Source: Angelobacter sp036502105 (GTDB lineage Bacteria; Acidobacteriota; Terriglobia; Terriglobales; Acidobacteriaceae). Taken from it: a stretch of DNA of 12,787 nucleotides. Positions 7,499-12,787 of the stretch are shown one piece after another; the first letter of the stretch is position 1, and each line of letters starts with the position of its first letter. The notes under the pieces are model-generated. The model saw only the letters and a program-made list of their open reading frames with translations. It was not told the DNA's origin and made no database searches. The stretch is from contig DASXZE010000057.1 in assembly GCA_036502105.1 (NCBI GenBank), positions 1-12,787 of the forward strand. Reading direction: 5' to 3'. The position numbers were made by a program, and so were the translations under genes.

Positions 7499-7723
7499 AT
7501 GGCAATTAACGTAATGACCAAGAAGAATGGACCATTGATTGTTACCGGCGACCTGGGCGAATTGAATCTTACAGACGCTGATGGCAACAAGTTTGACATC
7601 AGCGGTAAACAAACGGTAGCTTTGTGCCGCTGTGGCGCTTCTGTGAATAAGCCTTTTTGCGATGGGCAACATTCCAAAATTGGTTTTCAGGCCGCTGAGG
7701 CCGCAGTGAAGGCCGGCGGCTAA
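7499..7723 (+). CDS. CDGSH iron-sulfur domain protein
   Basis: The 74-residue protein carries one CDGSH-type [2Fe-2S] site, CRCGASVNKPFCDGQH. The three-cysteine, one-histidine ligand set is Cys43, Cys45, Cys54 and His58, followed by the usual Lys-x-x-Phe. The N-terminal half (GPLIVTGDLGELNLTDADG) forms the short beta portion typical of small bacterial members. There is no membrane anchor, unlike mitoNEET, so it should be soluble and cytoplasmic. CDGSH proteins hold a redox-active and labile cluster and are thought to work in electron transfer, cluster transfer or redox sensing; the partner here is unknown. A strong ribosome-binding site precedes the gene and an intrinsic terminator follows, so it appears monocistronic and unconnected to the sugar cluster. 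Family assignment is very secure. Confidence 0.95.
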   Translation: MAINVMTKKNGPLIVTGDLGELNLTDADGNKFDISGKQTVALCRCGASVNKPFCDGQHSKIGFQAAEAAVKAGG

Positions 7724-7748
7724 GCAGAGTTTTAGAAAGAAGATTTTG

Positions 7749-7779
7749 CGAGGAGCCTTATGGGCTCCTCGTTCTATTT
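7749..7779 (+). terminator. Rho-independent terminator of the CDGSH gene
   Basis: CGAGGAGCC (7749-7757) and GGCTCCTCG (7763-7771) form a perfect nine-base-pair GC-rich stem with a five-base loop, followed by a T-rich tail TTCTATTT (7772-7779). It lies 25 bases after the stop of the CDGSH gene and is the clearest terminator in the window. Confidence 0.88.
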
Positions 7780-7874
7780 CAATCACTTACCAACGCGTTT
7801 CTCGCGTGTTACCAAAGCCCCGTCACGTCTCGCATCTCGGGAAAACCCGCAAATCTGGATAAGCTTGTTTCCCA

Positions 7875-8519
7875 ATGCCAATCGCAATGATCGGACATGT
7901 GCCGCTCTCCACCCTGCTGGAATTGATTCCGGTGGCAGCAACTATTGTGACCACGTTTCTCAGCGTGGTGCTGGCGCGTGCCACATTGCGCTACGCCAAG
8001 GCGGCTGATCGCGGGCTGGAGCTTTCACGCGAGCAGTTTGAACGTGAATGGGCGCCGGAATTGCACGTGCGCCTGGAGCGGGCATCAACAGCCGATGCAA
8101 AGATCGTAATCACCAATCTCGCGCGTGCGTCAGTCCTGCTTCAGCTCGTCCAGTTGCGCACCATGACGCATGCCATGCCGTTTGAGCGCCAGTATCTCAA
8201 TGATCCGCTGGTGGGCGGCAACAGCTGGACGCAGCATATAGGTGAGCGCATCCTGGCCATCACGGGAAAAGATTTTGAAGGCACCATTGCTGCCTCTGTA
8301 AGCTTTTACGCTGCTGGGCGTCTTTATAAGAGCGACTGGTTCCGCTTTGATATTGAAGTGGAGCGTGGACGGTTTGAAAAAGTCAACCCAGTTACGCTGC
8401 CGGCACGCCGCGTACGCGTGCTGGCCACGCGCCAGGCAGATAAGTTTCGCCGGGAGATGGTGAAAGACGTGGTACATGAAACTGCGAATGGCAAACAGGC
8501 GGAAGTTGATTTTGAGTAG
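7875..8519 (+). CDS. Single-pass membrane protein of unknown function
   Basis: I do not recognise a family for this 214-residue protein. Residues about 12-36 form one hydrophobic helix (LIPVAATIVTTFLSVVLARA in its core), followed by an Arg/Lys/Glu-rich amphipathic helix (about 38-58) leading to the W-A-P-E-L segment at 59-63. The remainder alternates short hydrophobic strands and charged residues, as in a small beta-sandwich. The positive charge after the helix suggests N-out, C-in topology with a cytoplasmic C-terminal domain. The layout resembles other uncharacterised proteins with a helix followed by 'SREQFEREW.P' text, but no function follows from that. No Shine-Dalgarno precedes the ATG at 7875, and an in-frame ATG at 7887 is an alternative start. 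It lies after the CDGSH terminator and converges with the VWA gene, 22 bases away, so it is probably transcribed alone. Confidence 0.75.
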   Translation: MPIAMIGHVPLSTLLELIPVAATIVTTFLSVVLARATLRYAKAADRGLELSREQFEREWAPELHVRLERASTADAKIVITNLARASVLLQLVQLRTMTHAMPFERQYLNDPLVGGNSWTQHIGERILAITGKDFEGTIAASVSFYAAGRLYKSDWFRFDIEVERGRFEKVNPVTLPARRVRVLATRQADKFRREMVKDVVHETANGKQAEVDFE

Positions 8520-8541
8520 ATAGCGCTTTGCGATTCGCAGC

Positions 8542-9780
8542 TTAGTGAATGGTCTTCATCTTCCGCGACATGTAATCCATGAGCAGATACTGCCCAAGAG
8601 TTTGCGGCGTGGTGAAGTAGGCTTTGCCTTTACACATGGCTGTGACTTTCTGCACAAACTGAACCAGGCCGTAATCAGAAGCCAGCATAAAAGTATTGAT
8701 CATGATGCCGGAGCGCTTGCAGCGGGAAACTTCTTCCAGCGTCTGGCTGACAACCAGAGGATCCAGTCCAAAAGCATTCTTGTAAATCCTGCCGTCTTCC
8801 AGCGTCAGAGCTGAGGGCTTGCCGTCAGTGATCATCACGATCTGCTTCATGTCTTTGCGCTGGCGCTGCAGGATGCGCTGGGCCAGCCGCAGTCCTTCAC
8901 GCGTATTGGTGTAATACGGCCCAACTTTCACGCGCGCCAGTTGTGAGATTGGCATCTCTTCCGCCGAATCGTGGAACAGAACCAGTGACAAAGAATCACC
9001 CGGATACTGGGTGCGGATCAGGTGTGAGAGAGCCATGGCCACTTTCTTGGCTGGCGTGAAACGATCTTCACCGTAAAGAATCATGCTGTGCGAGCAGTCC
9101 AGCATTACCACGGTGGCACAGGACGACTGATATTCGCACTGGTGTACCTGAAGATCAGAGTATTCGATATTCAACGGCATCTGCAGCCCTTCACGCTCAA
9201 TGGCTGAGGAAAGGGTTGCAGTGATATCGAGGTTCAAGGTATCGCCAAATTCGTAAGATTTGGACGCGCCGCTGGATTCGATGCCCGTGGCAAGATCGCG
9301 CGTATCATGGCGGCCGAAGCTGGAGCGCCCCAGCGAGCCCAGCAGGTCACGCAACGTCTTGAAGCCGAGAAAGTCCAGGCTCTTGTCAGTGATTTCAAAG
9401 CGTGCATAGTTCTGGGCCTCACCGGTCTGCCCCGGCGTGGTTGATTTGCGAGACGGATCATGCGGCTGGTCAATCGAGATGAGTTCTTCCTGCTCCATGC
9501 GCTGGATCAGCTTCTCAATCAATTCTTCAATGCTGCCTTCGGCCTGCATCTGCTCCAGGCGTTCGCGCATGTCCTCGTCAAGAAAATCTCCCATCTCAAG
9601 CGCCTGTTGAATGGCCTGACGCAACGCGTCCAACGAATTTTCGTCCATCTGCTGGAAATACATGGAGTCATTCTGGAAGCCGGACTCAAGCATGTAGTCA
9701 GAGAGGGCGCTGAGCAGGTCTTCCAGGCTCATCTCGTCCGCCAGGTCGGCCACGTATTTGGAGAATTTGGTGTATTTCAT
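8542..9780 (-). CDS. VWA-domain protein partnered with the upstream AAA+ ATPase
   Basis: The 412-residue protein has a helical, acidic N-terminal half (about 1-100, rich in Glu/Gln/Met) and a polar linker near 104-125. A von Willebrand factor A domain follows from about 220 to 400. The MIDAS metal site is intact: D-C-S-H-S at 228-232, Thr291 or Thr293 in YYTNT, and Asp319 in MITDGKPS. It lacks a signal peptide and is predicted cytoplasmic. VWA proteins next to MoxR/ChlI-type ATPases (ViaA, NorD, CoxE, ChlD) act as adaptors that link ATPase remodelling to a client protein, often by metal-dependent contact. Transcription runs from the AAA+ gene into this one across a 181-base gap with a hairpin eight bases before the start codon. 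No strong Shine-Dalgarno is seen. It is not a chelatase subunit on present evidence: no other tetrapyrrole genes are nearby. Confidence 0.88.
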   Translation of the reverse strand: MKYTKFSKYVADLADEMSLEDLLSALSDYMLESGFQNDSMYFQQMDENSLDALRQAIQQALEMGDFLDEDMRERLEQMQAEGSIEELIEKLIQRMEQEELISIDQPHDPSRKSTTPGQTGEAQNYARFEITDKSLDFLGFKTLRDLLGSLGRSSFGRHDTRDLATGIESSGASKSYEFGDTLNLDITATLSSAIEREGLQMPLNIEYSDLQVHQCEYQSSCATVVMLDCSHSMILYGEDRFTPAKKVAMALSHLIRTQYPGDSLSLVLFHDSAEEMPISQLARVKVGPYYTNTREGLRLAQRILQRQRKDMKQIVMITDGKPSALTLEDGRIYKNAFGLDPLVVSQTLEEVSRCKRSGIMINTFMLASDYGLVQFVQKVTAMCKGKAYFTTPQTLGQYLLMDYMSRKMKTIH

Positions 9781-9788
9781 TTTTCTGA

Positions 9789-9812
9789 AATCCCGAGCGT
9801 AAGCAAGGGATT
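9789..9812 (-). other. Inverted repeat immediately upstream of the VWA gene
   Basis: AATCCC (9789-9794) and GGGATT (9807-9812) pair around a twelve-base loop, ending eight bases before the VWA start codon. On the transcript, the stem would contain the only GGGA-like purine run near the start, so it could limit ribosome access. It could equally be a copy of a short dispersed palindromic element. There is no T-run, so it is not a convincing terminator. Confidence 0.45.
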
Positions 9813-9961
9813 CCTATCGTCTAAAAAATCTTGAGTGCAGTGAAAGAATGCTAATCTTTCTTTGCTGCTACGCGTCGATTTTGTTGTGTATTACGAGTCC
9901 TTAAGACCCTTGTTGCTACAGGGTTCCCTCGTCTTGCGGCGCGGGAGAAAACCAAAAAGAG

Positions 9962-11455
9962 CTAGTTATACGGTCTGCGATTCCGCATCGGAGGACGGTC
10001 ATCTTCTTCTCGCTCATACTGGCGTTCTTGTTTCTTGGGTTGTTTTTCTGCCCCGAAGACACGTTCTTCCGTGCGTCCAATGCGGCGATGCGCGTGCAGA
10101 CCTTCCAGTACGAACTCCGCGGCTGAAACCAGAATCTCTGGTGCTTCCTTAGACTTCACGCCCACTGGTGAAAGCTTTTCTGTAAGGCCCTGGATGTTGC
10201 GCAGGCCTTCCAGTACTTCCTGTGCGCTGGCAGTATCAGAGAGTTTTATTTCTCCGCCCAGTTCAAACCACTGCACCACCTGCTGCAGGTTTAACTCTTT
10301 GAAATAGACGTCATAGGTCTTGGCCACGGCCATGCGGATCAGCTCGCGCGCCACGGTGTCAGCGCCGCGCATCTCGCCTTCGTATTCCAGCTCAAGCTTA
10401 CCGGTAATGGAGGGCAGCGCGGCATAGACATCGCCAATGCGCGGCACAATCATTTTTTCTCCGCTGCGGACGGCGCGGCGTTCGGCGTTGGAAATCACGT
10501 TTTCCAAAACGCTGATAGGCAGCCGCTGACTTACGCCGGAGCGCTTGTCGATCTTCTTATCTTCACGGGCCAGGAACGCTACGCGCTCTACTACTTCGCG
10601 GATGTACTTTGGAACGTGCAGTTCCAGGCCATCGCGTTCCAGCCACGCTTCCTGTTCGGTGATGCTGATGCCTTCTTCCAGCGTGCCGGGATAGTGCGTG
10701 CGGATTTCCGATCCAATGCGATCTTTGAGCGGCGTAACAATCTTGCCGCGCGCCGTGTAATCTTCAGGGTTTGCAGTGAAGACCAGCGCCACGTCCAGCG
10801 GCAGGCGCAGCGGATAGCCTTTGATCTGGATATCGCCTTCCTGCATGATGTTGAACAGGCCTACCTGGATTTTTCCTGCCATGTCCGCGAGTTCGTTGAT
10901 GGCGAAGAGTCCGCGGTTCGCACGAGGCAGCAATCCGTAATGCACGGTCAGTTCGCTGGAGAGATCATGGCCGCCGCGCGCCGCTTTAATGGGATCAACG
11001 TCGCCAATCAAATCGGCAATCGTAACATCTGGCGTGGCCAGCTTCTCCACATAGCGATCATTGGGGGTGAGGTAGGCGATGGGCGTGTTGTCGCCTTCAC
11101 GGGCAATCAACTCACGGCAACGTTTGCAAAGTGGATCGTATGGGTTGTCGCGGATTTCGCAGCCGGAGACGTAAGGCAGTTGCGGATCGAGCAACGTAGT
11201 AAGCGCGCGCAGGATACGGCTTTTGGCCTGTCCGCGCAGGCCGAGCAAAATAAAATTGTGGCGGGAGAGCACGGCGTTCACCAGTTGCGGAACGACTGTG
11301 TCTTCATAGCCAATGATGCCGGGAAAAATGGTTTCGCTGCTGCGCAGACGTGCAATCAGGTTTTCGCGAAGTTCGTCTTTCACTTTGCGGGTGCGCAGAC
11401 GCTGCTCAGAGAAAGAACTTTTCTTGAGCTCGCCCAGAGTGCGGGGAAGATTCAT
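9962..11455 (-). CDS. MoxR/ChlI-like AAA+ ATPase (often annotated magnesium chelatase-like)
   Basis: The 497-residue protein is an AAA+ ATPase. Walker A is GLRGQAKSR (72-80, Lys78). The Walker B position reads GLFAINELAD (182-191), with Asn187 where Asp is usual and Glu188 kept. Sensor 1 is VFTANPED (225-232, Asn229), and Arg246 in PLKDRIGSE is the likely arginine finger. Three cysteines (Cys99, Cys110, Cys113) lie in an insert between Walker A and B. The C-terminal 35 residues are a charged, probably disordered Arg/Glu/Pro/Gln tail. Family relatives form hexamers that remodel client proteins with a VWA partner, here encoded next. As recalled, the N-E form of Walker B recurs in this 'magnesium chelatase' branch, so it is likely a branch trait and not a defect. 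GAGGG lies six bases before the ATG, with a TATAAT just upstream. No evidence points to tetrapyrrole chemistry. Confidence 0.9.
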   Translation of the reverse strand: MNLPRTLGELKKSSFSEQRLRTRKVKDELRENLIARLRSSETIFPGIIGYEDTVVPQLVNAVLSRHNFILLGLRGQAKSRILRALTTLLDPQLPYVSGCEIRDNPYDPLCKRCRELIAREGDNTPIAYLTPNDRYVEKLATPDVTIADLIGDVDPIKAARGGHDLSSELTVHYGLLPRANRGLFAINELADMAGKIQVGLFNIMQEGDIQIKGYPLRLPLDVALVFTANPEDYTARGKIVTPLKDRIGSEIRTHYPGTLEEGISITEQEAWLERDGLELHVPKYIREVVERVAFLAREDKKIDKRSGVSQRLPISVLENVISNAERRAVRSGEKMIVPRIGDVYAALPSITGKLELEYEGEMRGADTVARELIRMAVAKTYDVYFKELNLQQVVQWFELGGEIKLSDTASAQEVLEGLRNIQGLTEKLSPVGVKSKEAPEILVSAAEFVLEGLHAHRRIGRTEERVFGAEKQPKKQERQYEREEDDRPPMRNRRPYN

Positions 11456-11473
11456 GAAGGGCCCTCTGAAAGA

Positions 11474-11504
11474 ATTATACGCCGTGCAACTGCAAGGAGT
11501 TCAA
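11474..11504 (-). promoter_or_regulatory. Promoter of the AAA+ ATPase gene
   Basis: On the minus strand a perfect TATAAT occupies 11474-11479, and TTGAAC (4/6 match to the -35 consensus) lies at 11499-11504. The spacer of 19 bases is longer than the ideal 17. Transcription would begin near 11467, giving a leader of about 12 bases that starts almost at the GAGGG ribosome-binding site (11462-11466). The Lon-domain gene upstream may also read through. Confidence 0.55.
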
Positions 11505-11547
11505 TGGGCGATCAACCGGGCTTGGTTTATTCACTCCAAATTCATGT

Positions 11548-12150
11548 TTAATGCACATGTCCGTTGCCACTGGCGCGCTGGCGAGCCTGTAAAGTCTTTT
11601 CCACTTTGGGAATAGTGGCACGGTAATATTCAGTCAGTGTTTCAATTCTCTCTGACTCAGATTTCATTTCCAGCAACGCCTGCTTGAAATCCAGATCAAC
11701 GGGCAGTTCGTTTGCCAGATGAAACGAGAGTGGTTCCGTATCCCGCGCAATATCCACCGGCTGCCCGAGGACGGCGAAGAGTTGTTCATGCAATTCCACT
11801 ACAATATCCACGGCGCCGCCGCTTGGCAATGAAGGCTCATCTTCAAAATAGGAGACCTCAGCCTGCAGGAAAGAGCGCTCCTGATTGACCTGCATGATTT
11901 CAAAGCGGCGCTCGCCTTCTGCGGCAATATCGAGCCGTCCGTCTTCATATTTTTTGAGGACGTTCAAGATGCTGGCCGAGCATCCGATGGCAGCCAGAGC
12001 ATTCTCTTTTGCCCTGACCATGCCAAACGGCTGCTCCTTCAACAGGCACTCGGTGATCATCTCTTTGTAGCGCGGTTCAAAGATGTGCAGGGGCAGTGGC
12101 GCTCCGGGAAAAAGCACCAGTTCAAGCGGGAATATCGGGATCAAAGGCAC
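11548..12150 (-). CDS. Stand-alone Lon substrate-binding (LON N-terminal) domain protein
   Basis: The 200-residue protein consists of the N-terminal substrate-recognition domain of Lon proteases without ATPase or peptidase parts. The hallmark FPLELVLFPGAPLPLHIFE begins at residue 7, followed by PRYKEMI, and DGRLDIAAEGERRFEI (70-85) is the second typical block. The C-terminal third (about 150-190) is helical. Single-domain members of this size are common in bacteria; their role is not settled, with proposals including binding of unfolded or specific client proteins. The start is GTG, chosen because it gives the canonical N-terminus and because a TAAAAT hexamer lies just upstream. No Shine-Dalgarno is seen, which fits a near-leaderless mRNA. 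The gene ends 92 bases before the AAA+ ATPase start, in the same direction. Confidence 0.9.
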   Translation of the reverse strand: MPLIPIFPLELVLFPGAPLPLHIFEPRYKEMITECLLKEQPFGMVRAKENALAAIGCSASILNVLKKYEDGRLDIAAEGERRFEIMQVNQERSFLQAEVSYFEDEPSLPSGGAVDIVVELHEQLFAVLGQPVDIARDTEPLSFHLANELPVDLDFKQALLEMKSESERIETLTEYYRATIPKVEKTLQARQRASGNGHVH

Positions 12151-12157
12151 AGCAACA

Positions 12158-12186
12158 ATTTTAATGGTTCCATCGCTCTACTCCAA
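12158..12186 (-). promoter_or_regulatory. Candidate promoter of the Lon-domain gene (near-leaderless)
   Basis: On the minus strand TTGGAG (12181-12186), a 17-base spacer and TAAAAT (12158-12163, 5/6 match) end seven bases before the GTG start at 12150. Transcription would start at or within a base or two of the start codon. The -35 match is only 3/6; the call leans on the -10, the exact spacing and the absence of a ribosome-binding site. Confidence 0.45.
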
Positions 12187-12225
12187 GTAGCTGGGCCGCC
12201 TGAATTCCAAATTTACGTTGCATGG

Positions 12226-12244
12226 TGATAGGGCTGTGCTATCA
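12226..12244 (+). promoter_or_regulatory. Dyad TGATAG-N7-CTATCA in the divergent intergenic region
   Basis: A perfect six-base inverted repeat with a seven-base centre lies between the two divergent promoters, 24 bases upstream of the -35 of the dehydrogenase gene. Its size suits a dimeric helix-turn-helix repressor or activator. No regulator gene is in the window. Confidence 0.3.
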
Positions 12245-12267
12245 GCTTCCGCCATTTCTTGCGCGTC

Positions 12268-12296
12268 TTGACTTACCTTCAGCAACCATCTAGAAA
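12268..12296 (+). promoter_or_regulatory. Promoter of the SDR gene (predicted leaderless)
   Basis: TTGACT (12268-12273, 5/6 match), a spacer of exactly 17 bases and TAGAAA (12291-12296, 4/6 match) place the transcription start at about 12303-12304, that is at the ATG itself. No Shine-Dalgarno is present before this ATG, which agrees with leaderless translation. Confidence 0.6.
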
Positions 12297-12303
12297 CTTG
12301 TGC

Positions 12304-12787
12304 ATGAAACTTGCAGGCAAAGTGGCAGTGATTACCGGCGCGTCCATGGGTATTGGCGAGGCCATTGCGAAATTATTTTTACAGGAAGGCGCAAAAGTTG
12401 TCTTGTGCGCTCGCGATCTGCCACGGACGCAGGCAGCGGAACAGCGCATCGGCGGCGGCGCGAACACACTGAGCGTCGCGTGTGATGTGAGCAAGCGCGA
12501 GCAGGTTGATGCGCTGGTAAAGGCCGCAGCCGCCAAGTTTGGGCGCATTGATATTTTTGTGAACAATGCCGGCTTTGGATTGAATGACGCCGTGGCTGAC
12601 ATGGACATGGTGGAATTCCGGCGCATGTTTGATACGAATCTATTCGGCGCCGTGGATTGCATGCAGGCCGTGATTCCGCTCATGCGTCAGCAGGGCGGGG
12701 GTGATATTGTGAATATCTCTTCGGTCTCCGGGCACATTGCCACGCCTTACATGTCAGGCTATGCTGCCACTAAACACGCCATGAACG
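12304..12787 (+). CDS. Short-chain dehydrogenase/reductase, N-terminal part (3' truncated by window edge)
   Basis: The first 161 residues of a classical SDR oxidoreductase are present. They show the cofactor-binding TGASMGIG (11-18), Asp61 in CDVS contacting the adenine ring, NNAG (87-90), and the catalytic tetrad Asn112, Ser140, Tyr153 and Lys157 (YAATK). Arg37 after the second strand favours NADP(H) over NAD(H). Classical members are about 250 residues, so roughly the last third, including the substrate-binding loop, lies beyond the window and the substrate cannot be predicted. The ATG was chosen because it gives the standard MKLAGKVAVITG start. A well-spaced promoter ends seven bases before it. 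It is divergent from the Lon-domain gene. The protein is expected to be cytoplasmic. Confidence 0.92.
   Translation, partial: MKLAGKVAVITGASMGIGEAIAKLFLQEGAKVVLCARDLPRTQAAEQRIGGGANTLSVACDVSKREQVDALVKAAAAKFGRIDIFVNNAGFGLNDAVADMDMVEFRRMFDTNLFGAVDCMQAVIPLMRQQGGGDIVNISSVSGHIATPYMSGYAATKHAMN

Noticed and set aside
8520..8541. Possible bidirectional terminator between the converging membrane-protein and VWA genes
   Set aside because: Only a short bulged stem (GCT-TT-GCG/CGC-AGC) can be drawn, with no T-run on either strand.
9842..9860. Inverted repeat GAAAGA/TCTTTC in the AAA+/VWA gap
   Set aside because: A six-base AT-rich stem in purine/pyrimidine-skewed sequence is expected by chance and has no terminator tail.
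8542..11455. Magnesium chelatase (bacteriochlorophyll or cobalamin synthesis) for the AAA+/VWA pair
   Set aside because: No large chelatase subunit (ChlH/CobN) or other tetrapyrrole gene is nearby. The architecture fits the broader MoxR/VWA chaperone-like pairs equally well or better.
10616..11551. Plus-strand open frame of 311 codons opposite the AAA+ gene
   Set aside because: It is fully antisense to a gene with intact AAA+ motifs. Its translation shows no recognisable domain or ribosome-binding site and looks like the complement of codon-biased sequence.
11504..11551. Tiny plus-strand frame (15 residues) preceded by AAGGAG
   Set aside because: A ribosome-binding-like sequence is present, but the frame overlaps the -35 region of the AAA+ promoter and the end of the Lon-domain gene on the other strand, and no promoter is seen. 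Probably chance.
1..12787. CRISPR array, tRNA, rRNA, insertion sequence, prophage or toxin-antitoxin system
   Set aside because: No regularly spaced repeats, cloverleaf sequences, transposase or integrase motifs, or phage genes were seen on either strand. The heptamer array lacks spacers.

Overview
The window reads as chromosomal DNA of moderate GC from a free-living heterotrophic bacterium. The gene content fits Acidobacteriota (Terriglobia-like): tandem CgeB-type glycosyltransferases beside a two-domain debranching-type glucosidase, an AAA+/VWA pair of the 'magnesium chelatase-like' kind, and a stand-alone Lon substrate-binding domain. This assignment rests on recalled family resemblance, not on a marker gene, so it is tentative. 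No RNA gene, insertion sequence, phage gene or CRISPR array is visible, and no gene-free stretch exceeds about 180 bases.

Layout. (1) Positions 2-7394, plus strand: a carbohydrate block of five glycosyltransferases and one glycoside hydrolase. It begins with the C-terminal half of a GT4-type glycosyltransferase cut by the window edge. Three CgeB-like glycosyltransferases follow (553-1674, 1671-2753, 2862-3965), then a complete GT4 enzyme (4135-5181) and a 738-residue debranching-type glucosidase (5178-7394). Three junctions are ATGA stop/start overlaps, so genes 1-3 and genes 5-6 look translationally coupled. Two short intergenic regions interrupt the block. One (2754-2861) carries a heptamer tandem repeat; the other (3966-4134) carries a long hairpin. 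(2) 7499-7723, plus strand: a small CDGSH iron-sulfur protein with a strong ribosome-binding site and a clear rho-independent terminator, apparently its own transcription unit. (3) 7875-8519, plus strand: an unrecognised single-pass membrane protein. (4) 12150 down to 8542, minus strand: a Lon-substrate-binding-domain protein, a MoxR/ChlI-like AAA+ ATPase and a VWA-domain protein, in that order of transcription. (5) 12304 to the right edge, plus strand: the N-terminal part of a short-chain dehydrogenase/reductase, divergent from the Lon-domain gene.

How the parts may work together. The first block probably builds and trims a glucan, exopolysaccharide or glycosylated surface structure; the acceptor and sugar donors cannot be read from sequence. 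The AAA+/VWA pair resembles chaperone-like remodelling pairs (RavA/ViaA, NorQ/NorD, CoxD/CoxE, ChlI/ChlD). A Lon-type substrate-recognition domain lying directly upstream makes a protein quality-control or client-maturation role a reasonable but untested hypothesis.

Nothing here is a proven new system. The most distinctive items are the Lon-domain/AAA+/VWA neighbourhood, the atypical Walker B of the ATPase, the heptamer repeat array before a CgeB-like gene, and two divergent promoters placed so that both transcripts would be nearly or fully leaderless.
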